The notes beneath the pieces were generated by a model. The model searched no databases. It saw only the letters and a program-made list of their open reading frames with translations, and was not told where the DNA came from. The position numbers were made by a program, and so were the translations under genes. From positions 1 to 10,951 of the forward strand of contig CALESS010000255.1 in NCBI GenBank assembly GCA_937907495.1: a stretch of DNA of 10,951 bases, in the 5' to 3' direction. This document shows positions 1 to 6,602 of the stretch, in pieces (the first letter of the stretch is position 1; every line of letters starts with the position of its first letter). The DNA comes from an uncultured Anaerolineaceae bacterium. Lineage in GTDB: Bacteria; Chloroflexota; Anaerolineae; Anaerolineales; Anaerolineaceae.

Positions 1-2
1 TT

Positions 3-12
3 TCACCTCCTT
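3..12 (-). promoter_or_regulatory. Ribosome binding site of a gene beginning just outside the left edge
   Basis: Read on the minus strand, positions 12 to 3 give AAGGAGGTGA, an almost complete Shine-Dalgarno sequence, only 9 nt beyond the larA-type stop codon (TAG, 24-22). The start codon it serves must lie within a few bases past position 1, so the minus-strand operon continues with at least one more gene. Its product cannot be known from this window. Confidence 0.75.
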
Positions 13-21
13 GTCTTGAAT

Positions 22-1278
22 CTAACCAAAGGCTGGAAGGGTAATGGAGGCCAAGGGGAGTACTGCAATTCTCGGATGCCCTCCCAGGCGGTTGATCTCC
101 TCATCAATACCTGTTTGCAGGTCATCGCAGGGGGCTAGCAGCAGATTTTCCACCTGGTCAGATGGGATGGCGGATTTCAAGACGATTCGTATCCGCGAAC
201 CGATCTTTGCAAACTGGTAGGCTTTATGAGGCCCGACCTTGAATTCGATCCTTTTAAATTTTTCCAGGGCCTCATCAAAGGTGGAAATGCCATTCATGAA
301 ATCTACATACCCCTGGCTGCCGACGCCTTCGATGCATTCCGTAACCAGGAGGACGGTGCCGCCTGTACGCGTGATGAGCGCAGCATTGGTCAGGGCTTTC
401 TGAGCCTGATACAAATTGATGTCTTTCGGATAGCCCCCCGCCGAAGCAATCACGAGGTCATACAGCCCGGTGACGGGGATCTGACAAAAGGTGGCTGCCA
501 GAGGGTAGCCGGCAGCCATTACGTCCAGCGGTGCGCCGGCGATGGCCTGGACGATTTCTTTATGATCGTTCAAGATGGCGTTAATTGCCAGGTGGACTCC
601 GATCAATTTTCCGATTTCTTCCACATCCTGGCGCATGGGGTTATCCGCATAAGCTCCCAGGCGGCTGCGGTCATCCAGAAGCAGCGAGTGGTTGCGGTTG
701 ATGGTTTTGCGGGCTGTCAGACCGATGGCCGCGCTCTTATTGCCGCCCGAAAATCCCATGAAGTGATGCGGCTCGATGTTACCAATAACCACTTTGAAGT
801 CAGAACGGAAATACTTCTGGTTAATCCAGACGGGCGTTCCGATGGGCGTCTCGCCAATGAATTCCAGCTCTGCGGCATTATCACAATCATGCGAAACAAC
901 CGGGTAGCGAGCCAGAATATCGGCTGGCAGCACCTCGCTGAACTCATCAGGCGTCATGGGCAGGTGGGTGCCGGTTGCGATGAAGAAGCAGATATTTTCA
1001 TCCGGGATGCCTGCCTGCTCCAGCATTTTTAACAAGGGAGGCAATAAATATTTGTGTGGAACAGGCCGGGTCTTGTCATTAATTGCAATTCCCACCGTTT
1101 TCACTCCCGCCAGCGTGCCCCAATTAAAGTTGAGGGGGGAATGGGTGGCGCGTTCGACTTCCACCAGTTGGTCCACGGCGGGTGCAGCCTGCGAGGGAAT
1201 AATGATATCTGCTTCCACACCAGATGGAAGCGAAAAATTTGCGGTCTGTTTGCCATAACGAATGGAATAATGGGTCAT
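22..1278 (-). CDS. larA: LarA-family nickel-pincer nucleotide-dependent racemase/epimerase
   Basis: 418 aa, close to the usual ~420 aa of LarA (formerly DUF2088). LarA enzymes interconvert stereoisomers of 2-hydroxy acids in the cytoplasm by hydride transfer through a nickel-pincer nucleotide covalently bound to a lysine. The key residues are visible: phosphate-binding DKTRP (68-72), GTH with H105, HH at 171-172, the cofactor-lysine motif FSGGNK (K181), H197, and PKDINLYQAQK with Q291 and K294. These correspond to H108, H174, K184, H200, Q295 and K298 of the Lactobacillus lactate racemase as I recall it. The start is set by GGAG about 8 nt upstream, inside the 15-nt gap after the MBL gene, so it is the third gene of a minus-strand operon. 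The family includes lactate, malate, phenyllactate and other racemases, so the substrate is open. The cofactor genes larB, larC and larE are not in the window and must be elsewhere if the enzyme is active. Confidence 0.9.
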   Translation of the reverse strand: MTHYSIRYGKQTANFSLPSGVEADIIIPSQAAPAVDQLVEVERATHSPLNFNWGTLAGVKTVGIAINDKTRPVPHKYLLPPLLKMLEQAGIPDENICFFIATGTHLPMTPDEFSEVLPADILARYPVVSHDCDNAAELEFIGETPIGTPVWINQKYFRSDFKVVIGNIEPHHFMGFSGGNKSAAIGLTARKTINRNHSLLLDDRSRLGAYADNPMRQDVEEIGKLIGVHLAINAILNDHKEIVQAIAGAPLDVMAAGYPLAATFCQIPVTGLYDLVIASAGGYPKDINLYQAQKALTNAALITRTGGTVLLVTECIEGVGSQGYVDFMNGISTFDEALEKFKRIEFKVGPHKAYQFAKIGSRIRIVLKSAIPSDQVENLLLAPCDDLQTGIDEEINRLGGHPRIAVLPLASITLPAFG

Positions 1279-1293
1279 GAAATGATCTCCGAA

Positions 1294-1944
1294 TTACCTT
1301 AATTTCATACAAGTATGCCCGGCGCAAAGCAGGCGCGGGTTAAGCTGCATCTGGCGGTCGTAGGAGGATTTTGCCAACTCCATATCCCAGGTATTGATGC
1401 CGCTGGAAGCTACCGGTCTGGCGCCTTTTTCCCAGATCGAATCGCCAGCAAAAAGAATACCCGCCTCCTCCAGCCAATAAGAGAGATGCCCCGGGGTATG
1501 ACCGGGAGTCTCGAGAACTTTCAAAAATTCCAGCCCGGGAATGGCTTTTCCTTCCATCAAGGTATCATCTACAGTAAAGGCAGGGGCGGCAAACAACGGT
1601 TTGATCAGGTTGGCGGCGAGCGTCATCAATCGGCTGCCTTTTAGCGGCCGGGAGGAACCTCCTTTTTCGATGGCTTCTTTTTCCACCGGGCTGGAGGCAA
1701 CCCGGGCGGAAGTGATTTTCTGCAGCCTCGCCGCCGAGCCATAATGATCGCCATCAGCGTGGGTGATTAGAATCCGTTGGAGGGGTTTTTCCGGGTAGCC
1801 AAGCCGAATCAGCAGGCGGAGGATTTTCCGGTAATCCAGCGTCAGGCCGCAATCTACCAGGGTGATTCCAGCGGGTCGGGTGATGAAATAACAGTTGGAG
1901 ATCAGACCAGAACAAATATGGATATCTGGGTCAATTAGTGCCAT
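1294..1944 (-). CDS. MBL-fold metallo-hydrolase
   Basis: 216 aa, a compact single-domain metallo-beta-lactamase-fold hydrolase of the glyoxalase II-like group, probably cytoplasmic since no signal peptide is visible. Metal-ligand motifs in order: THADGDH (H62, D64, D66, H67), TPGHTPGH (H149), AGD (D168) and a C-terminal AGH (H210). The first motif reads H-x-D-x-D-H, not the textbook H-x-H-x-D-H; this variant occurs in part of the superfamily, so the protein need not be inactive. The start is well supported by AAGGAGG 7 nt upstream. It lies 32 nt after the gyrase-propeller gene and 15 nt before the LarA gene, same strand, so all three are probably co-transcribed. A thioester or small hydroxy-acid-related substrate would fit the LarA neighbour, but the sequence does not show the substrate. 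Confidence 0.88.
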   Translation of the reverse strand: MALIDPDIHICSGLISNCYFITRPAGITLVDCGLTLDYRKILRLLIRLGYPEKPLQRILITHADGDHYGSAARLQKITSARVASSPVEKEAIEKGGSSRPLKGSRLMTLAANLIKPLFAAPAFTVDDTLMEGKAIPGLEFLKVLETPGHTPGHLSYWLEEAGILFAGDSIWEKGARPVASSGINTWDMELAKSSYDRQMQLNPRLLCAGHTCMKLR

Positions 1945-1976
1945 GGAATGCCTCCTTGGATCTGTTCGCAGAGTGA

Positions 1977-3020
1977 TCAGCCATTGCGGCCACTTTTAAT
2001 CACCGATATGACCTCGTCTCCCCGCAGAAGGATGCAGTTTACTCCCTGGACAGGGGCTTCGGTTACTGGAACCTCGTGGGCCGGAAAGCGGATAATCTTT
2101 CCCTGGCGGGTCAGCTCAAAAATATGATCATCTGGCCGCACGGGAACCACACCCACCACGGCGTTGGATTTCATCAATATCTTACCGCTTCCGCCCATCT
2201 TTTTGTTGGGTGCAAAGCCATTCATCGCCCGGGTCGCTCCGCGGCCATCCGCAGAGGCGATGAATACCTCCGTCTGGTCATAGACCGGAGCCAGGCTGGC
2301 TATCTCATCGCCTTCGGCCAGTTTGATCGCCTGATCGCCCAGGGGAGGGATGGATTTTTCCGAGAAGCGAATGCCCATTCCCTGGCGGGTGCTGACAAGG
2401 ATATCCGCATCCCCCGGGGTCCAACAGGCTGCCACCAGGTCACCATGCTCCTGGGGAGAAAAAACGGACATACCCGGCCGCATATGCTCACCGAACAGGT
2501 GATGCCGCAGCGAACGGATGCGCCCATGGCGGGTGATCATGGTCACAAAGCCGGCTGCCTGGAGAGATAAAACCGCGGCTGCTTTTTCGCCCGTGTTGAG
2601 TTCAATCCGTTCCCAGATCCATTCGCCTTGCTCTCGCAAGGCCTTTTCGGGAATACGCGTCAGGGGAATGCGAAAGACCCGTCCCTGGTTGGAGAACACC
2701 AGCAAGGTGGTGGCTTTGTCCAAATCTGCCGCCAGAAGATGTTCATCCACATTATCCACCTCTAAATCCAGGTTGCCTGTTCCGCCGCGATGCTGCGGGA
2801 GGTAAAGGTGGCGAAATGTGCGTTTGGCGAACCCCAGCTTGCTGAGGGTAAGAATTTGGGCCGAAGTAGGCGGTTCCGGGTTGAGTGGAGTGGAATCAGA
2901 AGATTGCGAGGCTTCGGCTCGATCTCTATTAATGGACTTAATTTGTCCTATTTTCGATTCGAGAAATTCGATGTATTCCAACACGCTTTGAGGGATATTC
3001 GATAAATCTGGTCGTTCCAT
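1977..3020 (-). CDS. Stand-alone DNA gyrase A C-terminal beta-propeller-like protein
   Basis: 347 aa. It carries GyrA C-terminal-type repeats but has none of the GyrA N-terminal parts (winged helix, catalytic tyrosine, tower). Residues 1-35 look like a short helix, 36-55 a Ser/Pro-rich linker. At 76-82 the sequence QHRGGTG resembles a degenerate GyrA box (consensus Q[KR]RGG[KR]G). Propeller blades follow at about 103-150, 151-200, 201-247, 248-296 and 297-345, each with a pattern such as LLVFSNQGRVFRIP, VTMITRHGRIRSL or IFELTRQGKIIRFP. In gyrase this domain wraps DNA; a free copy could bind or bend DNA, but that is inference. The start is supported by AGGTGA about 7 nt upstream. It is the first gene of the minus-strand operon with the MBL and LarA genes. 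A genuine gyrA should exist elsewhere in the genome. Genes annotated as gyrA or parC fragments may be the same family. Confidence 0.82.
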   Translation of the reverse strand: MERPDLSNIPQSVLEYIEFLESKIGQIKSINRDRAEASQSSDSTPLNPEPPTSAQILTLSKLGFAKRTFRHLYLPQHRGGTGNLDLEVDNVDEHLLAADLDKATTLLVFSNQGRVFRIPLTRIPEKALREQGEWIWERIELNTGEKAAAVLSLQAAGFVTMITRHGRIRSLRHHLFGEHMRPGMSVFSPQEHGDLVAACWTPGDADILVSTRQGMGIRFSEKSIPPLGDQAIKLAEGDEIASLAPVYDQTEVFIASADGRGATRAMNGFAPNKKMGGSGKILMKSNAVVGVVPVRPDDHIFELTRQGKIIRFPAHEVPVTEAPVQGVNCILLRGDEVISVIKSGRNG

Positions 3021-3072
3021 CCGTAAGTCACCTGGTCATTTCTGGAAATTTGAAATTGGGGAAGCTGGTAAG

Positions 3073-3081
3073 ATTGTATCA
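3073..3081 (-). promoter_or_regulatory. Candidate extended -10 promoter for the gyrase-propeller/MBL/LarA operon
   Basis: Minus-strand TGATACAAT fits an extended -10 (TGn plus TACAAT, 5 of 6 to TATAAT). It would start transcription near 3066, giving a leader of about 45 nt before the ATG at 3020. No good -35 is seen upstream, where a G/C-rich tract lies, so this is a motif-only call. Confidence 0.4.
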
Positions 3082-3172
3082 TTTTCCGGTGGGGGAGGGG
3101 GAGAAAAAGGCTTGCAACTTGGTTCGGTGCGTGCCTCGGATAACGGTGATGTATCAACGCCTGCACAAACTC

Positions 3173-3237
3173 GGTGGTATTTTCATGGTTTCCTGGTATG
3201 GTTGAAAACCCGGAAACCATGGAAAATTTCTCCCACC
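3173..3237. repeat. Extended imperfect inverted repeat (large stem-loop)
   Basis: The core arms CATGGTTTCC (3184-3193) and GGAAACCATG (3212-3221) are perfect 10-nt complements. The stem continues outward as TTTT (3180-3183) with AAAA (3223-3226) past one bulged G, and again as GGTGG (3173-3177) with CCACC (3233-3237). The 18-nt loop can itself fold as GGTT/AACC. There is no T-run on either strand, so it does not look like an intrinsic terminator. Confidence 0.6.
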
Positions 3238-3251
3238 AGAAGGGGGTGTTG

Positions 3252-3260
3252 TGATATAAT
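3252..3260 (+). promoter_or_regulatory. Candidate extended -10 promoter
   Basis: TGATATAAT is a perfect extended -10 (TGn-TATAAT). The expected start is near 3267. No -35 match is present at the usual distance, which extended -10 promoters tolerate. The nearest plus-strand gene is the recombinase about 300 nt downstream, so the transcript would have a long leader or be a small RNA. Confidence 0.4.
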
Positions 3261-3264
3261 TAAT

Positions 3265-3288
3265 GATAGTGATAATGATACTTATCGA
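3265..3288. promoter_or_regulatory. GATAAT-type hexamer array, possible Fur-family-like operator
   Basis: Four hexamers in a row read GATAGT, GATAAT, GATACT, TATCGA, and within them GATAA (3271-3275) and TTATC (3282-3286) form an inverted repeat. Fur boxes can be described as adjacent NATAAT hexamers, and about 14 of 19 positions fit the E. coli consensus by eye. It would cover the first transcribed bases of the promoter at 3252-3260, a repressor-like position. No iron-related gene is adjacent, so the regulator is uncertain. Confidence 0.35.
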
Positions 3289-3448
3289 AAGCAATAACTT
3301 GAACAGAAAATATTGTCCTCCCCCCTTCCAGGGGAACCGATGTTAACCTTGAACGAATATGACGATGAATAACTGGTAAGAGATTTTGACAGGCAGCCAG
3401 GGAGCGTTTACCTCCATCGGCTGGGCGATTTTCCTGCGGACTGGTTTT

Positions 3449-3469
3449 CCCACCCTCCCCCACCCACCC
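3449..3469 (-). other. Canonical G-quadruplex motif with one-nucleotide loops
   Basis: On the minus strand the runs are GGG-T-GGG-T-GGGGG-A-GGG-T-GGG: five G-runs of at least three, all separated by single bases. Motifs with 1-nt loops are the most stable parallel quadruplex type. It sits about 105 nt upstream of the preferred recombinase start and would be on the template strand for that gene; the plus strand could form an i-motif. Confidence 0.75.
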
Positions 3470-3530
3470 GCCAATGTCTTGCTGGAGAATTGCCCCTTCG
3501 ATCATAAATCAGACAACGGATGAACCGATA

Positions 3531-3536
3531 TATAAT
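3531..3536 (+). promoter_or_regulatory. Candidate -10 box of the recombinase gene
   Basis: A perfect TATAAT lies 38 nt upstream of the preferred ATG. Only a weak -35 is visible (CAGACA at 3510-3515, 15-nt spacing). It overlaps the alternative TTG start at 3536, one reason to reject that start. Confidence 0.35.
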
Positions 3537-3574
3537 TGCATTCACAATATCATGTGATGAATTCAGGCCCTCAA

Positions 3575-4558
3575 ATGTCAGACATCTATACAATCGCCCA
3601 GGCAATTGAAAAATACCTCCGCTCAGTGGAACAGGCACGCAGCGTTAACACGGTGCGGACCTACCGAAATGGCCTGGCGCGGTTTATCTTGACGCTTCGG
3701 GAGCATAAACTTAAACCTGACACAGAACTTGTTCATAATTTAAGCGAGGATTCAATCGCCTGGTTTGCCGAGCATCTCAAATCGGAATCACCGGCAACGG
3801 AGCGGCTTTATCTGAGTGCTGTCTCCGGCTTTTTTGAATACCTGGCAGCGGAAAAGCTGGCAGAAATCAACCTGCCACGCAGCAAGTTGCTGATCCGGCA
3901 ACGCTCGCGCCGTCCCGGAATCCGCCTGCCCCAGTTTCCAAAAGAGGATATTGAACAAGTTTTGCACTATGCGGAAGGGATGGGCCGTCTGCAGACCGCC
4001 AACGAGGCGGAGCGCCTGCGCAACCTGCGGGACCGGGCGTTTTTATTCACGCTTGCGGATACCGGGTTGCGGGTGCATGAAGCCTGCCGCTTGCGCCGCG
4101 GTGACGTGGAATGGAATGAAGGCCGCGCCATCATCATCGGCAAAGGCGATAAACAGGCAGTGGTGCGCTTCTCGCGACGGGCGCAAGCCGCCCTGAAGGA
4201 ATATTTATCCGCACGGGGCATACTGGATGGTGCTTCTGGAAAACCTCTTGGCTCCCTGCCACTTTTTGCCCGGCATGACAAGGGAGCCGGCAAGAAGGTA
4301 AAACCCATTACAACCACCACCGGGCGGAATATTGTTGCCCAGCGGGTGGAGGAAATTCTCGGCGGTGAGGCGGTTGGGAAGATCACCCCTCACTCTTTTC
4401 GCCATTATTTTGTTACCCGGGTGCTGCAAGGCAGCGGCAATTTGAAACTAGCCCAGGAATTGGCTCGGCACAGTAATATTGCCGTCACTCAGCGTTACGC
4501 CCACCTGAACGATGATGAGCTGGACGAAGGCTACTGGAAAATTTTCGAAGAAGAATAA
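3575..4558 (+). CDS. Tyrosine recombinase/integrase (XerC/D-like)
   Basis: 327 aa from the ATG at 3575; the frame stays open back to a TTG at 3536 with another ATG at 3557, none with a convincing ribosome binding site. I prefer 3575 because the core-binding SAM-like domain begins right after it and TATAAT overlaps the TTG. Numbered from the TTG, the core-binding domain spans about 17-110 and the catalytic domain about 135-335. The full active site is present: R179 (TGLRVHEACRL), K206 (GKGDKQ), H286 and R289 (HSFRH), H312 (LARHS) and the nucleophile Y321 (QRYAH). These enzymes cut and rejoin DNA at paired sites, as in chromosome dimer resolution or element integration. It stands alone, converging with typA, with no phage or transposon genes and no att or dif-like site seen. 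The length is slightly above typical XerC/D (~300 aa), with an insertion near 232-262. Confidence 0.88.
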   Translation: MSDIYTIAQAIEKYLRSVEQARSVNTVRTYRNGLARFILTLREHKLKPDTELVHNLSEDSIAWFAEHLKSESPATERLYLSAVSGFFEYLAAEKLAEINLPRSKLLIRQRSRRPGIRLPQFPKEDIEQVLHYAEGMGRLQTANEAERLRNLRDRAFLFTLADTGLRVHEACRLRRGDVEWNEGRAIIIGKGDKQAVVRFSRRAQAALKEYLSARGILDGASGKPLGSLPLFARHDKGAGKKVKPITTTTGRNIVAQRVEEILGGEAVGKITPHSFRHYFVTRVLQGSGNLKLAQELARHSNIAVTQRYAHLNDDELDEGYWKIFEEE

Positions 4559-4563
4559 ACCAA

Positions 4564-4602
4564 GCCCCCCACCCCATTCTGGAGTGAGGGGCATAAGTTT
4601 TT
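4564..4602 (+). terminator. Probable intrinsic terminator of the recombinase gene
   Basis: Starting 6 nt after the recombinase stop, GCCCCCCAC (4564-4572) pairs with GTGAGGGGC (4584-4592) with one mismatch and an 11-nt loop, then ATAAG and five T. It lies in the 43-nt gap between converging genes, and the GC-rich stem may also slow transcription from typA on the other strand. Confidence 0.5.
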
Positions 4603-6461
4603 CAGGCTTCTCCCAACGCTTCGCGGGCTTTCTTCCACTGCTTGCCGCGTTCCTCTGTACCCAAGATCCTTTTGCGGATGCGGAAATTAAGGGGGGTCAC
4701 TTCCAGTAATTCGTCATCCGAAAGAAATTCAATCGCTTCATCCAGGCTCATTTCCCGCGGCGGGACCAGGCGTTCTTCAATATCTTTGTTGGATGAGCGC
4801 ATATTGGTGAGGTGCTTCTTCTTGACGACGTTGACAATCAAGTCCAATGGACGGGGAGTTTCCCCCACGACCATACCTTCGTAAACTTCCACACCAGCCC
4901 CAATAAAGAGCGTAGCTCGTTCCTCTGCATTTTTTAAGCCAAAAGTGGTGGTCAGGCCGGTTTCCCAGGCTACCACCGAGCTTGTTTGCCGACCCGGAAT
5001 TGGGCCGGCCAGGGGCATATAGCTGTGGAGAATGGAATGCATGGTTCCCATGCCGCGGGTAGCGGTCAGAAATTGGTAGCGAAAGCCAAGCAAGCCGCGG
5101 GTGGGTACCAGGTAATGCAGGTACACCGTGTTATCCGGGTTGTTGGTGATGCCAAGCATCTTTCCCCGCCGGGATCCGAGCATTTCCACCACCGCCCCCA
5201 TTGTCTCCGGGCTGGTATCAATATGCACCTCTTCATAAGGCTCTAGGGTCTCGCCGTTTTCACCCGTGCGGAAAATGGCTTCCGGCCGAGAAACCTGGAA
5301 TTCATAACCCTCGCGGCGCATGGTTTCGATGAGAATCGCCAGGTGCAGCTCTCCCCGGCCAGATACGATATGACTGTCAGGCGTATCAGTTTCAGCTACA
5401 CGAAGTGCAACGTTATTCCTCAGCTCGTCCATCAAGCGCTCCCGCAGCTTGCGGGAGGTACTCCACTTGCCTTCACGTCCAGAAAAGGGCGAGGAGTTCA
5501 CGGAAAATGTCATGCGCACGGTTGGTTCCTCCACCCGGATGGGCGGCAGCGCAATGGGATTTTCTGGATCAGCCAAAGTTTCACCAATTTCGATGCCTTC
5601 CAGGCCCGCAATCGAAACGATCTCCCCTGCTTCGGCATGTTCCACTTCCACTTTTTCCAACCCCTGGTGGACATAAAGATAGCGCGCCCGCTCTGGAATT
5701 ACTTGTCCATCTACCATCATGCGGGCCAGGCTTTGACCTGCCCGAACTTTGCCGGCGGATATTCTGCCAATGGCGGTTGTGCCCCGGTAATCATCATAAC
5801 TGAGGTTGGTGACCAGGATTTGTAAGGGTGAATCGGGGTCTACCATCGGCCCGCGGACGTGTTTTAAAATGGTGGCAAATAAGGGCTGTAAGTTGGGAGT
5901 CAGGTCAAAGGTCAGGCCGGCCTGCTGTGTGATGGCATTGGCATACACCACCGGGAAATCTGCCTGTTCCTCCGAGGCACCTAATTCGATAAACAGATCG
6001 AAGGTATCATTCAATGTTTTATCGGGTTCTGCATCTTTTCGGTCCATCTTGTTGATCACGACAATGACCCGGCGGCCCAATTCAAGGGCTTTCTTCAATA
6101 CAAAGCGGGTTTGCGGCATGGGACCTTCAGCGGCATCCACCAATAAGAGGGCCCCATCCACCATATTCATGACCCGTTCCACCTCCCCGCCGAAATCTGC
6201 ATGACCGGGAGTATCCACGATATTGATTTTCACCAGTTCCCCGGTATCCGGGTCTGGGATGGTGATGGCTGTATTTTTCGCCAGGATGGTAATCCCCCGC
6301 TCGCGCTCCAGGTCATTGGAATCCATGACCCGCTCGGCGCCTTGTTGGTTTTCCCGGAAGACCCGGGCTTGCTTGAGCAACCCATCTACCAGGGTGGTTT
6401 TCCCGTGGTCAACATGGGCGATGATGGCAATATTGCGAATATCTTTTCGTTCAGTAATCAT
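4602..6461 (-). CDS. typA: Translational GTPase TypA/BipA
   Basis: 619 aa, slightly above the usual ~605-615. TypA is an EF-G-like ribosome-associated GTPase linked to 50S assembly and stress or low-temperature growth. GTPase motifs: G1 AHVDHGKTT (15-23), G2 around RGITI (55-59), G3 DTPGH (83-87), G4 NKMD (137-140), and a G5-like YANA near 173. They are followed by domain II, the domain III/V EF-G-like region ([20 protein letters not shown]) and the TypA-specific C-terminal domain, with segments typical of the family such as [19 protein letters not shown] and [14 protein letters not shown]. The start is supported by AGGTGA just upstream. The gene stands alone and converges on the recombinase. 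Its leader carries a terminator-like hairpin, suggesting attenuation. Confidence 0.97.
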   Translation of the reverse strand: MITERKDIRNIAIIAHVDHGKTTLVDGLLKQARVFRENQQGAERVMDSNDLERERGITILAKNTAITIPDPDTGELVKINIVDTPGHADFGGEVERVMNMVDGALLLVDAAEGPMPQTRFVLKKALELGRRVIVVINKMDRKDAEPDKTLNDTFDLFIELGASEEQADFPVVYANAITQQAGLTFDLTPNLQPLFATILKHVRGPMVDPDSPLQILVTNLSYDDYRGTTAIGRISAGKVRAGQSLARMMVDGQVIPERARYLYVHQGLEKVEVEHAEAGEIVSIAGLEGIEIGETLADPENPIALPPIRVEEPTVRMTFSVNSSPFSGREGKWSTSRKLRERLMDELRNNVALRVAETDTPDSHIVSGRGELHLAILIETMRREGYEFQVSRPEAIFRTGENGETLEPYEEVHIDTSPETMGAVVEMLGSRRGKMLGITNNPDNTVYLHYLVPTRGLLGFRYQFLTATRGMGTMHSILHSYMPLAGPIPGRQTSSVVAWETGLTTTFGLKNAEERATLFIGAGVEVYEGMVVGETPRPLDLIVNVVKKKHLTNMRSSNKDIEERLVPPREMSLDEAIEFLSDDELLEVTPLNFRIRKRILGTEERGKQWKKAREALGEA

Positions 6462-6476
6462 AGTTCACCTGGATTG

Positions 6477-6502
6477 AAAAACCTCGGCAACACGTGCCGA
6501 GG
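6477..6502 (-). terminator. Intrinsic terminator in the typA 5' leader (possible attenuator)
   Basis: On the minus strand CCTCGGCA (6502-6495), a 5-nt loop and TGCCGAGG (6489-6482) form a perfect 8-bp GC-rich stem, followed directly by five T (6481-6477). This is ideal intrinsic-terminator geometry. It ends only 7 nt before the typA Shine-Dalgarno (6470-6465), so it either ends transcripts from the upstream SDR operon or attenuates typA itself. Confidence 0.75.
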
Positions 6503-6526
6503 AAGATTTAAGTTTCTGGCGGACTG

Positions 6527-6535
6527 ATTATACCA
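6527..6535 (-). promoter_or_regulatory. typA: Extended -10 promoter of typA
   Basis: Minus-strand TGGTATAAT is a perfect extended -10. Transcription would begin near 6520, giving a leader of about 59 nt that contains the hairpin at 6482-6502. There is no clear -35 at 16-18 nt. It lies between the end of the SDR gene (6603) and typA. Confidence 0.55.
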
Positions 6536-6602
6536 AACCCTGGGCCATGTTGGGGGAGGAACTTTTCAGGCTCTTTGGGCTTTATTAAGATTTCGCAATT
6601 AC

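Larger units (their letters stand above)
3021..3574. other. 554-nt intergenic region without a supportable gene
   Basis: The gap separates the divergently transcribed gyrase-propeller and recombinase genes. Open frames here are short, compositionally odd and without ribosome binding sites. It contains a GGGGG-A-GGGGG tract near 3090-3104, a ~65-nt imperfect inverted repeat (3173-3237), an extended -10 (3252-3260), a GATAAT-like operator array (3265-3288), a C-rich stretch near 3319-3325, a G-quadruplex motif on the minus strand (3449-3469) and a TATAAT box (3531-3536). A structured untranslated leader or small RNA is possible. No attachment core or dif-like site was recognised. Confidence 0.6.

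Noticed and set aside
226..1032. Long plus-strand open frame (268 codons) opposite the LarA gene
   Set aside because: It is fully antisense to a gene with conserved catalytic motifs, shows no recognisable domain and has no ribosome binding site; a codon-bias shadow.
3090..3104. GGTGGGGGAGGGGGA tract as a second G-quadruplex
   Set aside because: It has only two long G-runs, so an intramolecular three-tier quadruplex is not supported.
3340..3372. Ten-codon micro-ORF downstream of the GATAAT-array promoter
   Set aside because: It is too short and lacks a proper Shine-Dalgarno; no amino-acid run suggests a leader-peptide attenuator.
3536..3574. Upstream starts of the recombinase (TTG 3536, ATG 3557)
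   Set aside because: The TTG overlaps the TATAAT box and neither has a ribosome binding site; the domain begins just after the ATG at 3575. The ATG at 3557 cannot be fully excluded.
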